From: Sphingorhabdus_B arenilitoris
GTDB lineage: Bacteria; Pseudomonadota; Alphaproteobacteria; Sphingomonadales; Sphingomonadaceae
Direction: 5' to 3'
NCBI RefSeq assembly: GCF_042651485.1
Contig: NZ_JBHSDH010000013.1
Span: 558,001 to 622,000, forward strand
Length of the DNA: 64,000 nucleotides
Below are positions 1-9,108 of this stretch, in pieces. The position numbers and the translations under genes were made by a program. Below the pieces are notes generated by a model. That model was not told the origin of the DNA and did not search any database. It saw only the letters and a program-made list of their open reading frames with translations. Each line of letters starts with the position of its first letter. The stretch's first letter is position 1.

Positions 1-978
1 CATCAATCCGCCCAGGATGATCGGTTTTTTACGGCCCACTCGGTCAGACCATTTGCCGACAACCAGATAGAAGCTCATGGCCACCAAACCAGCGAAGCCA
101 ACGATAAGTTCCGCCGTCACCGCATCCATCCGCATCGGTCCTTTTAAAAAGGAAAGGCTGGAAAAAAATGCAGTATACCAAATCGTCGTCAACGCGGCTG
201 CAACGCCGAATAAAGCGACGAAAATCCGTTTCTTGTTACCCGGATAGGTAAAGCTTTCGATGAATGGGTTTTTCGCGGTTTCTCCTGCTTCTTTCATCGC
301 CTGAAACACCGGACTTTCCGACAGTTTGAAACGCATCCAAAGCGAAATTCCAAGCAGGATCAGCGACAATAGAAACGGCACTCGCCATCCCCATGCGGCA
401 AAATCCTCCGCCGGGATCAACGCACGGCAAGCCAGCACCACCGCCAGCGAGAGAACGAAGCCGCCAACAACGCTGGCCTGAATGAAGCTTGTGTAATAGC
501 CCCGCTTTTCTGGCGGTGCATGTTCGGCGACATAAATGGCCGCACCGCCATATTCCCCGCCCAGCGCCAATCCCTGCAATATGCGTAGTAGGATGACGAT
601 GATCGGCGCAGCGATACCGATGGTCGCCGCGCTCGGTATCAGGCCCACTCCTGCGGTGGCGATCCCCATCAAGGTCACCGTTACCAAAAACGTATATTTC
701 CGGCCCAGCTTATCGCCTAAATAACCGAATAATATTGCTCCAATGGGGCGAAAGCCAAAGCCAACGGCAAAGCCCGCCCAGACCAACAATGTTTCCAAAG
801 TCGCATTGTCGCTGGGGAAAAAAGCCGCACCGATTAACGCCGCTAATGTGCCGTAGATGAAAAAATCATACCATTCAAAAATTGTTCCCGCCGAAGATGC
901 GGCAATAACAAGGCGGATTTCTTTGGCCGTTGGTTCACGCAATTGCGGTGAAACTTTCACTGCGGCGGCATCCTGCAT
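1..978 (-). CDS. MFS transporter, metabolite:H+ symporter-like (3' end outside window)
   Basis: The reading frame is open from the ATG at 978 down to base 1, so about 326 N-terminal residues are visible and the C-terminus is missing. The protein opens with a soluble stretch, then an FEWYDFFIYG motif typical of the metabolite:H+ symporter branch of the major facilitator superfamily (ProP/KgtP/ShiA relatives). A GDKLGRK loop follows TM2-3, then repeated hydrophobic segments and a second, related loop SDRVGRKK in the C-terminal half. Inner-membrane proton-coupled uptake of an organic acid or osmolyte is inferred; the substrate cannot be read from sequence. It lies 88 bp downstream of pccA on the same strand, so an acid linked to propionate metabolism is possible but speculative. 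Confidence 0.85.
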   Translation of the reverse strand, partial: MQDAAAVKVSPQLREPTAKEIRLVIAASSAGTIFEWYDFFIYGTLAALIGAAFFPSDNATLETLLVWAGFAVGFGFRPIGAILFGYLGDKLGRKYTFLVTVTLMGIATAGVGLIPSAATIGIAAPIIVILLRILQGLALGGEYGGAAIYVAEHAPPEKRGYYTSFIQASVVGGFVLSLAVVLACRALIPAEDFAAWGWRVPFLLSLILLGISLWMRFKLSESPVFQAMKEAGETAKNPFIESFTYPGNKKRIFVALFGVAAALTTIWYTAFFSSLSFLKGPMRMDAVTAELIVGFAGLVAMSFYLVVGKWSDRVGRKKPIILGGLM

Positions 979-1066
979 AATTTTCCCCTCCCCGATAGGG
1001 CGATAAGATTGCTCCCGCCTTATGCAGCGGCGCAATGCAGGCATCAAGGCCGATTTCGGCTTTGGC

Positions 1067-3079
1067 TCACTCCAACTCTAAAATTACTGCATCAACCGCC
1101 AAGCTATCGCCCTCACCCACTTCGATAGATTTTACGACACCCGATTTTTCGGCGCGCAGGATATTTTCCATCTTCATTGCCTCAACCACGGCCAAAGGCT
1201 GGCCAGCTTCGACGCTGTCGCCTGCCGCCACGTGAATTTTTGTAATCAAACCAGGCATCGGGCAGAGCAAATATTTGGACAGATCAGGAGGTGTTTTCTC
1301 GATCATATGGTCCGCCAGATGCGCAATATGCTGCGGCAGGCAAGTGACGTCATGGCTTCTGCCGCGCGTGGTCAAACGAAAACCCTTCACCGTCCTCGCC
1401 AGTTTTACGGTCAGCTCCCTGCCGTTGACGGCCGCAATGATCAGCCTATCGCCGGGCGTATATTCCATTTCCAGATCAAGTTCGTCACCATTTACGGCGA
1501 TGCCGCTTTTGTCATCAAGCTGCACGTCGAAATTCTGCCCAGACAGCCGGACCTGCCAGTGACCGGGCGTTTCAATCCTGCCGCCCAATTGTCCATCAAC
1601 CTGAGCCGCGCGGTCGGCATTTGCGGTGGCGACAAAAGCGGCAATGGCCGCCAACTGCGCCTGCAATTCTGCACTTGCCGGAGCGCCGGTGAATCCATCG
1701 GGATATTCCTCCGCAATGAAACCAGTGGTCAGCTCGCCCGACCGGAACCGATCATGCTGCATTATCGCCGACAGGAAATCGATATTATGGCCCAGCCCTT
1801 CAATTTCAAATCGGTCGAGTGCCGCAATCTGTTTGTCTGCGGCTTCATCGCGGGTTTGACCCCAGGTCACTAGCTTGGCAATCATTGGGTCATAAAACAT
1901 CGACACTTCGCCGCCATGCATCACCCCGTCATCCACTCGGACGCCGTCCGTGCCGTAGATGCCATCTCCGCTCCAACCGGGGACGGGCGGCTTATAAGTC
2001 ACCAATCGGCCAGTTGACGGCAAGAAACCGCGATAGGGATCCTCGGCATAGACGCGGTTTTCAATCGCCCATCCGTTAACGCCGATATCCTCCTGCTTCA
2101 TCGTCAGCTTCTCGCCATAGGCCACGCGGATCATCTGTTCGACCAGATCGATGCCGGTGATACACTCCGTCACCGGATGCTCGACCTGCAGCCGCGTGTT
2201 CATTTCGAGGAAGTAAAAGCTTTCGCCGCTCGGGTCTGCGCCCGATACGATCAGCTCCACGGTGCCTGCGCTGTGATAATCCACGGCGCGGGCCAAGGCG
2301 ACGCATTGTTCGCCCATCGCCTTGCGCATCTTAGGCGTTACGAAGGGCGATGGTGCTTCTTCAACGACCTTTTGATGCCGCCGCTGGATCGAGCATTCGC
2401 GCTCATTCAGATAGAGGATGTTGCCATGCTTATCGCCCAATATCTGGATTTCGATATGGCGCGGGTTGAGGATGAATTTCTCAATAAAGACGCGGTCGTC
2501 GCCAAAGCTGTTCAGCCCTTCCCGCTTGGTCGCCTCAAAGCCTTCGCGCACGTCTTGCTCATTATAGGCAAGCCGCATCCCTTTACCGCCGCCGCCTGCG
2601 CTGGCCTTCATCATCACCGGATAGCCGATTTCTTCCGATATGCGCACGGCATGCTCGGTATCCTCTATCTCGCCAACAAAGCCGGGAACAACATTGACGC
2701 CTGCCTCCATCGCCAATTTTTTGGACTCGATCTTATCTCCCATCGCGGCAATTGCGTTCACAGGCGGCCCGATGAAAGCAATGCCCTCCGCCGCCAAAGC
2801 CTCGGCAAAGCTGGTGCGTTCAGATAAGAAGCCATAGCCCGGATGCACCGCCTCTGCCCCCGTTTGCTTGCACGCCGCAATGATCTTATCGGCGAGTAAA
2901 TAGCTTTCGGATGCAGGCGACGGCCCAATATGCACCGCCTCATCCGCCATAGTGACAAATGGCGCGCGCGCATCGGCATCGGAATAGACCGCCACCGTGG
3001 CGATCCCCATGCGGCGGGCAGTTTTAATAACACGACAAGCTATTTCGCCACGGTTTGCTATGAGGATTTTTTTGAACAA
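1067..3079 (-). CDS. pccA: Acetyl/propionyl-CoA carboxylase alpha subunit (biotin carboxylase + BCCP)
   Basis: Biotin carboxylase with fused biotin carrier, 670 aa, the usual size for PccA/AccA3-type subunits. The N-terminal carboxylase domain starts with the KILIANRGEIA motif and carries the ATP-grasp glycine loop GGGGKGMR at residues 162-169. The C-terminal biotinyl domain has EAMKMEN with the biotinylated lysine at about residue 636. It carboxylates its own biotin with bicarbonate and ATP for transfer by the PccB subunit (encoded at 9.1-10.6 kb). The start is a TTG at 3079, preceded by AGGAA that overlaps the stop of the upstream lipoprotein gene, so the two are translationally close (8 bp). 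Clustering with epimerase, mutase and bioB supports propionyl-CoA as substrate. Confidence 0.95.
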   Translation of the reverse strand: MFKKILIANRGEIACRVIKTARRMGIATVAVYSDADARAPFVTMADEAVHIGPSPASESYLLADKIIAACKQTGAEAVHPGYGFLSERTSFAEALAAEGIAFIGPPVNAIAAMGDKIESKKLAMEAGVNVVPGFVGEIEDTEHAVRISEEIGYPVMMKASAGGGGKGMRLAYNEQDVREGFEATKREGLNSFGDDRVFIEKFILNPRHIEIQILGDKHGNILYLNERECSIQRRHQKVVEEAPSPFVTPKMRKAMGEQCVALARAVDYHSAGTVELIVSGADPSGESFYFLEMNTRLQVEHPVTECITGIDLVEQMIRVAYGEKLTMKQEDIGVNGWAIENRVYAEDPYRGFLPSTGRLVTYKPPVPGWSGDGIYGTDGVRVDDGVMHGGEVSMFYDPMIAKLVTWGQTRDEAADKQIAALDRFEIEGLGHNIDFLSAIMQHDRFRSGELTTGFIAEEYPDGFTGAPASAELQAQLAAIAAFVATANADRAAQVDGQLGGRIETPGHWQVRLSGQNFDVQLDDKSGIAVNGDELDLEMEYTPGDRLIIAAVNGRELTVKLARTVKGFRLTTRGRSHDVTCLPQHIAHLADHMIEKTPPDLSKYLLCPMPGLITKIHVAAGDSVEAGQPLAVVEAMKMENILRAEKSGVVKSIEVGEGDSLAVDAVILELE

Positions 3080-3087
3080 TTTTATTC

Positions 3088-3375
3088 CTAACGTTCAGTT
3101 TTTTTGCAAACGTTGAGGCCGCCTAGCCCGCCATCTGCGCTACACTTAAAGCCACATTCGTAGTCCCCTTGAACCTTTTCACCGTTTTCATAGGTGTTAA
3201 GCCGATCAAGAATTGTACGAGCTGATTTTCTGCATTCTTCCAATGACGGATATGCGCCAATTGGAATATCATCAGTAAGAACCGCGCCGTTTGGATACAC
3301 CCATCCCTTCCAATCCGCTGCTTGATTGCAGCCTGTGACAGACAGTAACAGCATCCCAAGAGCGAATTTTCTCAC
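3088..3375 (-). CDS. Small putative lipoprotein
   Basis: A 95-aa protein with a short signal peptide and a lipobox (LSVTGC), so probably lipidated at Cys16 and anchored in a membrane. The mature part contains several cysteines (including CGFKC and CK near the end) that could form disulphides in the periplasm. I recognise no family. It starts at a GTG whose bases overlap the bioB stop codon (GTGA), and its own stop lies 8 bp before pccA, so it sits translationally coupled inside the bioB-pccA run. Function unknown; position alone does not show a role in biotin or propionate metabolism. Confidence 0.75.
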   Translation of the reverse strand: MRKFALGMLLLSVTGCNQAADWKGWVYPNGAVLTDDIPIGAYPSLEECRKSARTILDRLNTYENGEKVQGDYECGFKCSADGGLGGLNVCKKTER

Positions 3376-4382
3376 TCCGCCGCCTCCAACGCCTTACAAG
3401 CCCGTAGCGGTTCTTCCGCTGACATCGCGCTTAACCCCAGCTTCGCCATCAACGCCGCGTCGCTGTCATCGCCTGCATTGGGCGCGGTGAGCAGTTTATC
3501 GCCCGTGAAGATGCTGTTTGCGCCCGCCATAAAGCATAGCGCCTGCGTCGCCTCCGACATGCTTTCGCGCCCGGCGCTCAGGCGGACCATGCTCATCGGC
3601 ATGGTGATCCGCGCCACGGCGACCACGCGAACGAATTCGATATCATCGATCTTTGCCATGGGGGTATCGGCCAGCATATCACCCAGCACGGTGCCCTTCA
3701 CCGGCACTAGCGCGTTGACGGGAACGCTTTCGGGATGCTGCGGTAAAGTGGCCAACGTATGGATAAAACCCACCCGATCCTCGCGCGTTTCGCCCATGCC
3801 AATGATGCCGCCGCTGCATACGTTAATGCCCGCGCGCCGCACCTCGCCAAGCGTATCAAGCCGGTCCTGCATTTTCCGCGTCGAAATCGCCTTTTCGTAA
3901 TATTCCGGGCTGCTGTCGATATTGTGATTGTAATAATCCAGCCCCGCTTCGGCCAGCATATCCGCCTGTTTCGGCGAGAGCATACCCAAAGTCATGCAGG
4001 TTTCCATACCCATGGCGGACACGCCCTTCACGATCTCCACAATCGCGGGCATATCCCGGTCCTTCGGGTTGCGCCAGGCCGCGCCCATGCAGAAACGCTG
4101 CGATCCGCGATCCTTTGCCTGCGCCGCGGATTGCAGCACGGCGCGCACATCCATCAGCTTGGTGGCCTCCACGCCCGAGTCCGCCTTCACCGACTGCGAA
4201 CAATAGCCGCAATCTTCTGGGCACCCGCCGGTTTTGATGGAGAGTAAGGTGCACAGCTGCACCTGATCCGCCGCGTGATGCGCGCGGTGCACGGTCGCGG
4301 CCTGAAACAGCAGCTCGGTAAAAGGCAGGCTGAACAGCGCCGATATTTCTTCGCGGGTCCAGTCATTGCGAGGCTGTGTCAT
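3372..4382 (-). CDS. bioB: Biotin synthase
   Basis: Radical-SAM enzyme that inserts sulphur into dethiobiotin to make biotin. The radical-SAM cluster motif CPEDCGYC (Cys-x3-Cys-x2-Cys) lies near the N-terminus, preceded by KTGG, and the family motif NHNIDSSPEYY follows in the barrel. Two in-frame ATGs are possible; I prefer 4382 (MTQPRND) because GGAGG sits at the right distance before it, giving 336 aa; the other, at 4394, has no clear ribosome-binding site. The stop overlaps the GTG of the lipoprotein gene. No other bio genes are in the window, so bioB is separated from any bioFDA cluster and is placed instead beside the biotin-dependent carboxylase. Confidence 0.96.
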   Translation of the reverse strand: MTQPRNDWTREEISALFSLPFTELLFQAATVHRAHHAADQVQLCTLLSIKTGGCPEDCGYCSQSVKADSGVEATKLMDVRAVLQSAAQAKDRGSQRFCMGAAWRNPKDRDMPAIVEIVKGVSAMGMETCMTLGMLSPKQADMLAEAGLDYYNHNIDSSPEYYEKAISTRKMQDRLDTLGEVRRAGINVCSGGIIGMGETREDRVGFIHTLATLPQHPESVPVNALVPVKGTVLGDMLADTPMAKIDDIEFVRVVAVARITMPMSMVRLSAGRESMSEATQALCFMAGANSIFTGDKLLTAPNAGDDSDAALMAKLGLSAMSAEEPLRACKALEAAE

Positions 4383-4433
4383 GTGACCCTCCATGCCGCA
4401 TAGAAAACGATATATTTCACAATAACTTCCTTC

Positions 4434-5231
4434 TCATTCCTCTTGACACTTCTGCGTGCAATAATCCGCCAATATAGGCGCATAGAAAGGCGCCGCTCGG
4501 CGATCATGCTCACCCTGAGATGCATCGGTAAAGGCCGAGGAAACTTTGGCAAGCGCTTCTTTGCTCAACATGCCCAGTGCCTCCACATAAACGCCGATGG
4601 TGAATAATATCGCGCCAGTTTGCGGCAACCGGCGCAGGCTTTGCCGTTCGCACCGGATATACAGGCGCTGCCCCGCATTTTCGGCGGATAGTCCCGCAAA
4701 ACGTGCCTCTGGCGATGCAGGCGGCAAATAGCGCAGATCGCTATTGCCAACGATGAAACAATTTGTTCGCCCGAAAATCTGGTCGGGGCGCAGTGTGGTC
4801 ATGAAGTGGTCCACGCCGATTGCCAGTTGCTCCGCATATCCATGGATTGGCGCGTGGACATCGGTTAATCCCAACCCCATTTTATCGGACAAATGCCAAT
4901 CGGTTGGAAACGCAACTGCTCCTGCTGTCAGGCGGTAAGGGGCATCCGCCTCCGCTTTCGTCAAAATGCATAGATCCTCCCATATATCGCGCGCAGCATC
5001 CTCCAATCCTCCCGATATGCCGACCATCGCCGCCAGCTCAGCCTCTGCATCCTCTGCTTCGGGCAGGACTTGCACTGCTTGCGGAAATTCATCAAATGCG
5101 GCCTGACGCAATGCGACGTCTGGACTTGATTGCAGCCAATCTTCCTCGCTCAAACGGTGCAAACCCATGCGTAGCGGACCGGATAGCCGTGCGTGCGGCA
5201 ACAAAGCCTCAACGGAAAAGCCAAGCGTCAT
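4434..5231 (-). CDS. DUF3445 / haem-dependent oxidative N-demethylase-like protein
   Basis: 265 aa. The C-terminal half carries the signature I associate with the DUF3445 family: FGRTNCF at about residues 153-159 and an ERQSLRRLPQTGAILFTI block at about 195-212, preceded by a VHAPIHGY segment (residues 125-132) with two histidines. Characterised relatives are haem-dependent oxidative demethylases acting on small methylated amines; whether this member does so is inference. It lies between methylmalonyl-CoA mutase and bioB on the same strand (37 and 51 bp gaps), so it may be cotranscribed with the propionate genes, though no pathway link is known to me. Confidence 0.75.
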   Translation of the reverse strand: MTLGFSVEALLPHARLSGPLRMGLHRLSEEDWLQSSPDVALRQAAFDEFPQAVQVLPEAEDAEAELAAMVGISGGLEDAARDIWEDLCILTKAEADAPYRLTAGAVAFPTDWHLSDKMGLGLTDVHAPIHGYAEQLAIGVDHFMTTLRPDQIFGRTNCFIVGNSDLRYLPPASPEARFAGLSAENAGQRLYIRCERQSLRRLPQTGAILFTIGVYVEALGMLSKEALAKVSSAFTDASQGEHDRRAAPFYAPILADYCTQKCQEE

Positions 5232-5268
5232 ATATTACATCCGGTGATCGCACAGGAGACCATAGACT

Positions 5269-7401
5269 TTACTCTGCGGCCTCCGCCTCATCCGTTGGCG
5301 GCATGTTATGGCCCATCAACCGCAATATGTCGGCGGCGCACTCCACAATATTGCTGCCGGGGCCGTAAATGCCGATTACGCCCGCCTTGCGCAGATAATC
5401 ATAATCCTGCGGCGGGATCACTCCGCCGGCAAAGACTTTGATGTCCCCGCGCCCAGCCTCTTTCAACAAACGGATCAACTCGGGGATTAAGGTTTTATGG
5501 CCCGCCGCAAGGCTGGATGCGCCAATGGCGTCCACATCCTTGTCCAGCGCGAGGGCAAGTGTTTCTTCCGGGGTTTGGAATAAGGGCCCACTGATCGTTT
5601 CAAAACCCATATCGGTAAAGGCCGACGCCACCACATTGGCACCTCGGTCATGTCCGTCCTGCCCCATTTTGGCGATCAATATCCGGGGTTTATGGCCAAG
5701 ACGAGCAGCGACGGCCTCAACGCCTTCAACGACCAGAGCATACCGAGCGTCACCCGAATACGCCTTGCCATATATTCCTTTCACCGGAACAGGCTGCGTC
5801 GCATAGCGGCCGAACACCGCCTCCATGGCGTCCGATATCTCGCCCAAGGTTGCCCGCTGCCGCGCCGCATCGACGGCCAGCGCCAGAAGATTGCCGCCGC
5901 CGCGCGCTCCTTCGGTTATGGCGGTCAGCGCAGCCTGACATTTTGCTTCATCGCGGGCGGCCTTGGTTGCTTTTAACCGGATAATCTGTCCATCGCGCAC
6001 CTTCGCATTATCTACTTCAAGCGTTTCGAGAGTATCGGCGGTTTCAAGGCGGTATTTGTTGACGCCAACGATCACATCTTCGCCCCTATCGACGCGGGCT
6101 TGCTTGGCCGTTGCGGCCTCCTCGATCGCCTGTTTGGGATAGCCCGTTGCCACTGCTTTGGTCATGCCGCCCATGGCATCAATTTCGCAGACTATTTTCC
6201 ATGCTTTTTCAACCAGATCACTTGTCAAAGCTTCGATATAATAGCTGCCGCCCAGAGGATCGACGACATTGGTGATGCCGGTTTCCTCGGCCAACACAAT
6301 TTGCGTATTGCGGGCGATGCGAGCGGAAAAGTCGGTTGGCAGGGCGATGGCTTCATCGAGCGCGTTTGTATGCAGTGATTGCGTCCCGCCCAGCGTTGCG
6401 GCCATGGCTTCGATAGTCGTGCGGATCACATTATTATACGGATCCTGCTCCTGCAAACTCACCCCAGAGGTTTGGCAATGGGTGCGCAGCATTTTTGACC
6501 GGTCATCTTTCGCGCCCAGCTCATCCATCACGCGGAACCATAAATGCCTTGCGGCGCGCAGCTTGGACACTTCCATGAAAAAATTCATGCCAATGCCAAA
6601 GAAAAAGCTAAGCCGCCCGGCAAAGGCATCAATGTCCAGCCCCGTTGCCATCGCCCGCTGCACATATTCCTTGCCATCGGCGATGGTGAAAGCCAGCTCT
6701 TGTACAGCGGTCGCACCCGCTTCGTGCATATGATAGCCTGATATAGAAATACTGTTGAATTTCGGCATATTGGCCGATGTATATCCGATTATGTCTGAAA
6801 TAATCCGCATCGATGGTTGGGGCGGATAAATATAGGTGTTACGGACCATGAACTCTTTCAGAATATCGTTTTGAATGGTGCCTGACAATTGATCCTGACC
6901 AACGCCCTGCTCTTCCCCGGCCACAATGTAAAAAGCCAGAATGGGAATAACCGCGCCATTCATGGTCATCGACACGCTCATTTGATCGAGCGGGATACCG
7001 TCGAATAGGATTTTCATATCCTCAACGCTGTCAATCGCAACGCCTGCCTTGCCGACATCGCCCACGACGCGGGGATGGTCGCTATCATAACCGCGATGCG
7101 TCGCCAGGTCGAAGGCAACGGAAAGTCCCTTTTGCCCCGCCGCCAGATTCCGGCGATAAAAGGCGTTGGATTCTTCAGCAGTTGAAAAACCAGCATATTG
7201 CCGGATCGTCCATGGCCGCCCTGCATACATCGACGCTTTCACGCCGCGGGTAAAAGGCGCGAAACCGGGAAGGCCGGGATCGGTCGCATCTTCCGCCGTG
7301 TAAAGCGGCTTAATCGCAATACCCTCGGGCGTACGCCATGTCAGGTCTTTGCCTTTGACCTCACTATCGGCCAGCTTTTTCCAATCGTTGATATCTGTCA
7401 T
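5269..7401 (-). CDS. scpA: Methylmalonyl-CoA mutase (single-chain, B12-dependent)
   Basis: Isomerises (R)-methylmalonyl-CoA to succinyl-CoA using adenosylcobalamin. About 710 aa: an N-terminal TIM barrel with family motifs RPWTIRQYAGF and SISGYHMHEAGAT, and a C-terminal cobalamin domain with the DxHxxG motif (DGHDRG, about residue 582) plus GASSLAAGH and a glycine-rich GGVIP stretch. Both parts are in one chain, as in bacterial single-chain and mitochondrial enzymes. I start at the ATG at 7401 (MTDINDW) rather than the TTG at 7413. It lies 37 bp after the enoyl-CoA hydratase gene. No B12 riboswitch is visible upstream and no MeaB/ArgK chaperone gene is in the window. Confidence 0.96.
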   Translation of the reverse strand: MTDINDWKKLADSEVKGKDLTWRTPEGIAIKPLYTAEDATDPGLPGFAPFTRGVKASMYAGRPWTIRQYAGFSTAEESNAFYRRNLAAGQKGLSVAFDLATHRGYDSDHPRVVGDVGKAGVAIDSVEDMKILFDGIPLDQMSVSMTMNGAVIPILAFYIVAGEEQGVGQDQLSGTIQNDILKEFMVRNTYIYPPQPSMRIISDIIGYTSANMPKFNSISISGYHMHEAGATAVQELAFTIADGKEYVQRAMATGLDIDAFAGRLSFFFGIGMNFFMEVSKLRAARHLWFRVMDELGAKDDRSKMLRTHCQTSGVSLQEQDPYNNVIRTTIEAMAATLGGTQSLHTNALDEAIALPTDFSARIARNTQIVLAEETGITNVVDPLGGSYYIEALTSDLVEKAWKIVCEIDAMGGMTKAVATGYPKQAIEEAATAKQARVDRGEDVIVGVNKYRLETADTLETLEVDNAKVRDGQIIRLKATKAARDEAKCQAALTAITEGARGGGNLLALAVDAARQRATLGEISDAMEAVFGRYATQPVPVKGIYGKAYSGDARYALVVEGVEAVAARLGHKPRILIAKMGQDGHDRGANVVASAFTDMGFETISGPLFQTPEETLALALDKDVDAIGASSLAAGHKTLIPELIRLLKEAGRGDIKVFAGGVIPPQDYDYLRKAGVIGIYGPGSNIVECAADILRLMGHNMPPTDEAEAAE

Positions 7402-7438
7402 ACTCAAATCCAATAAGCTTTACCGTGCATATGAAGCA

Positions 7439-8230
7439 TCATGCGCCCTTAAATTCCGCTTTCCGTTTTTGCAGAAAGGCTTTGGTCCCTTCCCGCGCGT
7501 CTTCGCTCGATCCTGCCACACGCTGCCCCTCTGCTTCGGCGAGCAGGGCTTCTGCATAGCTATTTTCCAGTGCGGTCAGGATATTGCGCCGCATATGAGC
7601 ATAAGCGATCGTTGGCCCATTGGCGAGCCGGAGGGCCAATGCACGTGCCTCGGCCTGCAGATCGGCATCCTCCACGCATTTGTAAATCATGCCCCATTCA
7701 GCGGCTTTGTCCGCATAGATTTTTTCGCCGAGCATCATCATCTCCGTCGCCCGCGCCTTACCCACCAAACGCGGCAACATCCAGCTTGCTCCGCCATCGG
7801 GGATCAGGCCGATATTGACGAAAGCCTGAAGGAAATAACCTGATTTGCCCGCAATCACGAAATCCGCTGCCAGCCCAATGGAGCATCCCACGCCAGCGGC
7901 TGCGCCGTTCACAGCCGAGATGATCGGCATATCGAGCCGTGCAAGGCTCATCATCAAGGGGTTATAATGACGGGTCAAAGCCACATAGCTGCCCTCTCCG
8001 CCTGTCACTGCGCGGCTCGCGCTGCCTTTTACGGCCAGGTCGGCACCAGAGCAAAAGCCTTTGCCTGCGCCAGTGATAACCAAGCAGCGCGCCTGCTGCA
8101 CATCGCTGGATAACGCATCATTGATCTCACCCGCCATTTCGAGGCTGCAAGCGTTCAATCGCTCCGGCCGGTTCAGCGTGATTGTCGCGATATTATCTGA
8201 AACATCGACAGTAATAGCTTGATACGTCAT
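7439..8230 (-). CDS. Enoyl-CoA hydratase/isomerase family protein
   Basis: 263-aa crotonase-fold enzyme. The oxyanion-hole segments are visible as GFCSGADL and NGAAAGVG, and the catalytic loop reads IGLIPDGGAS, with Asp where classical hydratases have Glu; this pattern is shared with PaaG-type isomerases and some hydratases. C-terminal AREGTKAFLQKR matches the family tail. It acts on an enoyl-CoA, but the substrate cannot be fixed. Lying between epimerase and mutase, it may feed a branched-chain amino-acid or fatty-acid route to propionyl-CoA (inference). Confidence 0.88.
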   Translation of the reverse strand: MTYQAITVDVSDNIATITLNRPERLNACSLEMAGEINDALSSDVQQARCLVITGAGKGFCSGADLAVKGSASRAVTGGEGSYVALTRHYNPLMMSLARLDMPIISAVNGAAAGVGCSIGLAADFVIAGKSGYFLQAFVNIGLIPDGGASWMLPRLVGKARATEMMMLGEKIYADKAAEWGMIYKCVEDADLQAEARALALRLANGPTIAYAHMRRNILTALENSYAEALLAEAEGQRVAGSSEDAREGTKAFLQKRKAEFKGA

Positions 8231-8324
8231 AGAATATATTCCTCTAATTTCCCTTACCCCATCAGCCTAAACGTGTTTCAGGGTCCATTCTGCGTCTCTA
8301 CTTCCGCTCCCGGTGGCGCCATGG

Positions 8325-8345
8325 ATGCTGAAACAAGTTCAGCAT
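8325..8345. repeat. REP-like palindrome (TGCTGAA...TTCAGCA type)
   Basis: Perfect 8-bp inverted repeat ATGCTGAA / TTCAGCAT around the loop ACAAG, within the 137-bp gap between the epimerase and hydratase genes. A partly similar GTGTTTCAGGGTCCATT stretch lies about 50 bp to the left. This stem is of a kind common as an interspersed palindrome in sphingomonad intergenic regions (recollection, not searched). It could also act as a transcript-end hairpin, but no T-tract follows on either strand. Confidence 0.55.
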
Positions 8346-8367
8346 GGCGGAGTGCATAACATTGACG

Positions 8368-8814
8368 TCAATGCGCCTTAGGCGTCTCCATAATCTCAGT
8401 TAATATTCCGCCCATGTCTTTTGGGTGCACAAAAAAGATCAGCGTCCCATGCGCGCCGATGCGCGGCTCGCCGAGCACGCGCTTGCCCATCGCTTCAAAT
8501 TCGGCCTTGGCGGCATGGATGTCGGGTACTTCGTAGCAAAGATGATGCTGGCCTCCGTTGGGGTTCTTCTCAAGGAAGGAGGCGATAGAGGTGTTGCCGG
8601 GGAGCGGTTCGATCAACTCAATTTGCGTGCCGTCCATGCCGCCCAAACCTCTAGAGTCCGTCGGCGTATCGACAAAGCAGACCTTCACGCCTTGATCGTG
8701 CAGGTCAAAAGGCGCGTGGATATGCGTCGCGCCCATGACGTCGCGGTAAAAGACTATACTGTCCGCGATGGAAGGCGTTGCGACGCCGATATGGTTGAGG
8801 CGGCCTAATTTCAT
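8368..8814 (-). CDS. mce: Methylmalonyl-CoA epimerase
   Basis: 148-aa vicinal-oxygen-chelate protein that interconverts (S)- and (R)-methylmalonyl-CoA, linking the carboxylase product to the mutase. The metal-binding pattern is visible: the first histidine in LNHIGVAT near residue 8, a histidine in GGQHHLCYEV, and a terminal Glu in GGILTEI. Length is normal for the family. It is encoded between pccB and the mutase on the same strand, exactly the expected pathway neighbourhood. Confidence 0.94.
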   Translation of the reverse strand: MKLGRLNHIGVATPSIADSIVFYRDVMGATHIHAPFDLHDQGVKVCFVDTPTDSRGLGGMDGTQIELIEPLPGNTSIASFLEKNPNGGQHHLCYEVPDIHAAKAEFEAMGKRVLGEPRIGAHGTLIFFVHPKDMGGILTEIMETPKAH

Positions 8815-8836
8815 GCCAATGCTGCCATAAACATAT

Positions 8837-9082
8837 TCATACAGTCCTTGCTGAAAAATAGGCAGCTAAAACTATTAAAAAAATAGAAATGCCAATAGCG
8901 GCTAAAAAGCCCCATAATAAAATCCAGAAATTAAACATTTTAGGGTTTTCAATTTTTTTTGTGACAACACGACCACTGTAAAGATAGCCATGCTTTATGC
9001 CTATGTATATGTTGTAAAAAGAAGTTGAAATAATCATTACCAAAAATAACATGGTCATTATTTTTTCGTAAGGTTCAATCAT
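8837..9082 (-). CDS. Small two-helix membrane protein, unknown
   Basis: 81 aa with two hydrophobic segments (about residues 9-27 and 50-75) and a basic loop between them, so probably a small inner-membrane protein. I do not recognise it. The gene is visibly AT-rich (runs of A and T, rare codons such as ATA and AAA-rich stretches) unlike pccB and mce on either side, which suggests later insertion into the propionate run. It ends 22 bp before mce and starts 26 bp after pccB, so it is probably cotranscribed. Confidence 0.6.
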   Translation of the reverse strand: MIEPYEKIMTMLFLVMIISTSFYNIYIGIKHGYLYSGRVVTKKIENPKMFNFWILLWGFLAAIGISIFLIVLAAYFSARTV

Positions 9083-9108
9083 CTTTGCAAATCCTCGCTG
9101 AAAAACAT

